From assembly GCF_002160145.1 (NCBI RefSeq), contig NZ_NFKA01000005.1:1-64000 (forward strand): a DNA stretch of 64,000 nt. Direction: 5' to 3'. Each line of letters begins with the position of its first letter. Position 1 is the stretch's first letter. A program made the position numbers and the translations under genes. The notes under the pieces were generated by a model. The model was given only the letters and a program-made list of their open reading frames with translations, was not told the origin of the DNA and did no database searches. The stretch is from Gemmiger sp. An194. Lineage in GTDB: Bacteria; Bacillota; Clostridia; Oscillospirales; Ruminococcaceae. Below, one piece after another: positions 62,763 through 64,000 of the stretch.

Positions 62763-64000
62763 TCACGGCATGATGCGCCGTGCCTCCATGTAATAGCGCT
62801 TATCCTGCGCACGGCCCATGGAGAAGGTTTTGCGAGGCAGAACGCCGTCCAGCACCACGCCCCGGAACAGGTCCTCCTTTCGGAACTCCGGCAGCACAAA
62901 ACCGATGCACTGCGGACCGGCACTGAGGGTACACAGGGTTTCTTCCCCGTGGATGTAATCCGGCTTTGCTCCCTGCCAATGGGGCATTCGGTCATCCAGA
63001 AAGGCCTGGAGCGCCGCCACCGGCAGTGCCCATCGCCCATTGGGCCGGATGGAAAGCCAGCCGGTTTTCTCCCCTGCCACCCAGCGGATGGCCCAGAGGT
63101 CTTCGCTTTCCGGTGTCTGCTCCAGAAGCTGCGCCTGCGCGCCCTGGGCGGCGAAGTAGCTTACCGCGTCCTGTAAGACTGTTTGGCGGTCCGCACCGGC
63201 CACCAGGCGGTGGATGGGCTCGATCTCCAGGCTTTCGTCCTGCAGGTTCACCACCTCGGCCAGCGCCCAGCGGGCCGGATGCTCCAGCCGCTGCTGCGGG
63301 GTAAGCGTCTCGCGAATCTGCTCCCAGCGGACCCGGGCGGCTGCCATGGAATGGTTACCGTCGCCGGTGGCAAACTGCAGGGCCGGGGCATCTGCCGGAG
63401 CGCCATACCGTTCGCTCAAGTGTTCCGGTGCAGCCAGCGCCTCCAGCGCCTGCTGGATTTTCTCGGTGAGCGCCCCCTCCGGAATAAACCAGCCGGTCAG
63501 CTGGCCGCCGCCCAGCATGAGCGGTGTATCGTAGGCTTGCTCCAGTTCGCTGCAAAGAGCGGCCACCGGCTCGATCACCGACCGCTGCGGGTCGTCGATC
63601 AGCAGCAGGATGTGGGGCAGCTCCAGTGTGGCTGCCTCCCGCACCGCCAGCCGGGCTGGAATACGCTCCGGCACCGTGCGCTCGGTGGGACGAATCAAAG
63701 AGCGGGAGCCCTCCCGGTAATCATAAGCCTCCAGGTCCACCGCCATCACCAGACCCCAGCGGGGCGCGGCCACGTCTTCCATTTGACGGCGTACCAGCAT
63801 CATGCCGGGCGCGGTGGGTCGGAGCAGTCCGTTTACCTGATATTCCTCCATGGTCTGCCCGATGGTTTTGATCCGCTCAGGCGCGTCCGGCTCTTCCAGC
63901 CAGATCTCCGGCAGAGTCAGCCGCAGGGTGGAAGGGGCATCCCCCACCAGCTGCTGCACCTTTTGCCAGTAATCCGGCTGAGAGGTGTATTGATCGCAGG
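62763..64000 (-). CDS. DUF1015 family protein (5' end outside window)
   Basis: At least 412 residues of a DUF1015 protein are visible on the minus strand; the frame is still open at the window edge, so the true start lies beyond base 64000. Family features are the DQYTSQPDYW segment near the edge, YDYREGSRSLIRPTE, LQFATGDGNHSMAAAR and a late IHGEETLC. The function of this widespread family is not established; it is often near serine or phosphoglycerate-related genes. The GTG at 63959 should not be taken as the start. Confidence 0.85.
   Translation of the reverse strand, partial: CDQYTSQPDYWQKVQQLVGDAPSTLRLTLPEIWLEEPDAPERIKTIGQTMEEYQVNGLLRPTAPGMMLVRRQMEDVAAPRWGLVMAVDLEAYDYREGSRSLIRPTERTVPERIPARLAVREAATLELPHILLLIDDPQRSVIEPVAALCSELEQAYDTPLMLGGGQLTGWFIPEGALTEKIQQALEALAAPEHLSERYGAPADAPALQFATGDGNHSMAAARVRWEQIRETLTPQQRLEHPARWALAEVVNLQDESLEIEPIHRLVAGADRQTVLQDAVSYFAAQGAQAQLLEQTPESEDLWAIRWVAGEKTGWLSIRPNGRWALPVAALQAFLDDRMPHWQGAKPDYIHGEETLCTLSAGPQCIGFVLPEFRKEDLFRGVVLDGVLPRKTFSMGRAQDKRYYMEARRIMP

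Overview
This window looks like a chromosomal segment of a strictly anaerobic, fairly GC-rich gut Firmicute. The Oscillospiraceae/Ruminococcaceae (Faecalibacterium-Gemmiger-Subdoligranulum group) is the best guess. The guess rests on gene content: archaeal-type glutamate synthase, glutamine synthetase III, AsnA, an ANTAR regulator, a FabK-based fatty acid operon closed by a MarR gene, LrgAB, CarD and DUF5685. Promoters and Shine-Dalgarno sites are of the standard low-GC Gram-positive type. The assignment is inference; no 16S gene is present.

Layout. (1) 1-2290: right end of an integrative element (CRESS-type Rep helicase, excisionase, tyrosine integrase) abutting the 3' end of a tRNA-Leu(CAG). 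(2) 2505-16238: a glutamine-economy region. It holds pyrG, a split archaeal-type glutamate synthase, divergent glnA with an ANTAR RNA-binding regulator, a WbpG/HisF/HisH-like amidotransferase trio, asnA and glutamine synthetase III. Four transcription units here begin with the same 5'-proximal hairpin, a perfect short stem with hexaloop AAAGGC. In three of them the hairpin is mutually exclusive with an intrinsic terminator. (3) 16242-24812: a nine-gene, translationally coupled operon for late cobalamin synthesis behind a cobalamin riboswitch. (4) 24881-39153: mixed housekeeping genes (SpoVB-like flippase, purine nucleoside phosphorylase, Mrp, an lrgA-lrgB-kinase-gntR operon with a FadR-type palindrome at its start, MIF-like tautomerase, GH13 hydrolase, AI-2E-type permease, J-domain-like protein, polysaccharide deacetylase, RmuC). 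(5) 39219-44789: tRNA-Leu(GAG), an AT-rich VanZ-like gene, CarD-like regulator, small proteins and an EAL-type c-di-GMP protein. (6) 45050-56158: a complete type II fatty acid synthesis operon from acpP to fabZ plus a MarR (FabT-like) regulator. (7) 56308-64000: PucR-type regulator, PAP2 protein, HD protein, a candidate free-standing small RNA, ArAE-type exporter, guaB and a DUF1015 gene that runs off the window.

How the parts work together. The strongest candidate for an undescribed system is region 2. A degenerate-receiver ANTAR protein lies immediately upstream of one hexaloop leader and one gene downstream of another. The same hairpin heads the operons for glutamine synthesis (GS), glutamine use (GOGAT, CTP synthase) and an amidotransferase set of unknown substrate. 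I infer one antitermination regulon that balances glutamine supply and demand. The single-hairpin, 5'-end architecture differs from the two-hexaloop ANTAR target described for EutV/NasR-type regulators. Secondary candidates are the auto-operator of the lrgAB-kinase-gntR operon, the AT-rich repeat operator in front of acpP, and the small RNA at about 59587-59746.

Start codons were chosen from ribosome binding sites, family length and gene overlap. Very long reading frames antisense to GC-rich genes were treated as shadows.
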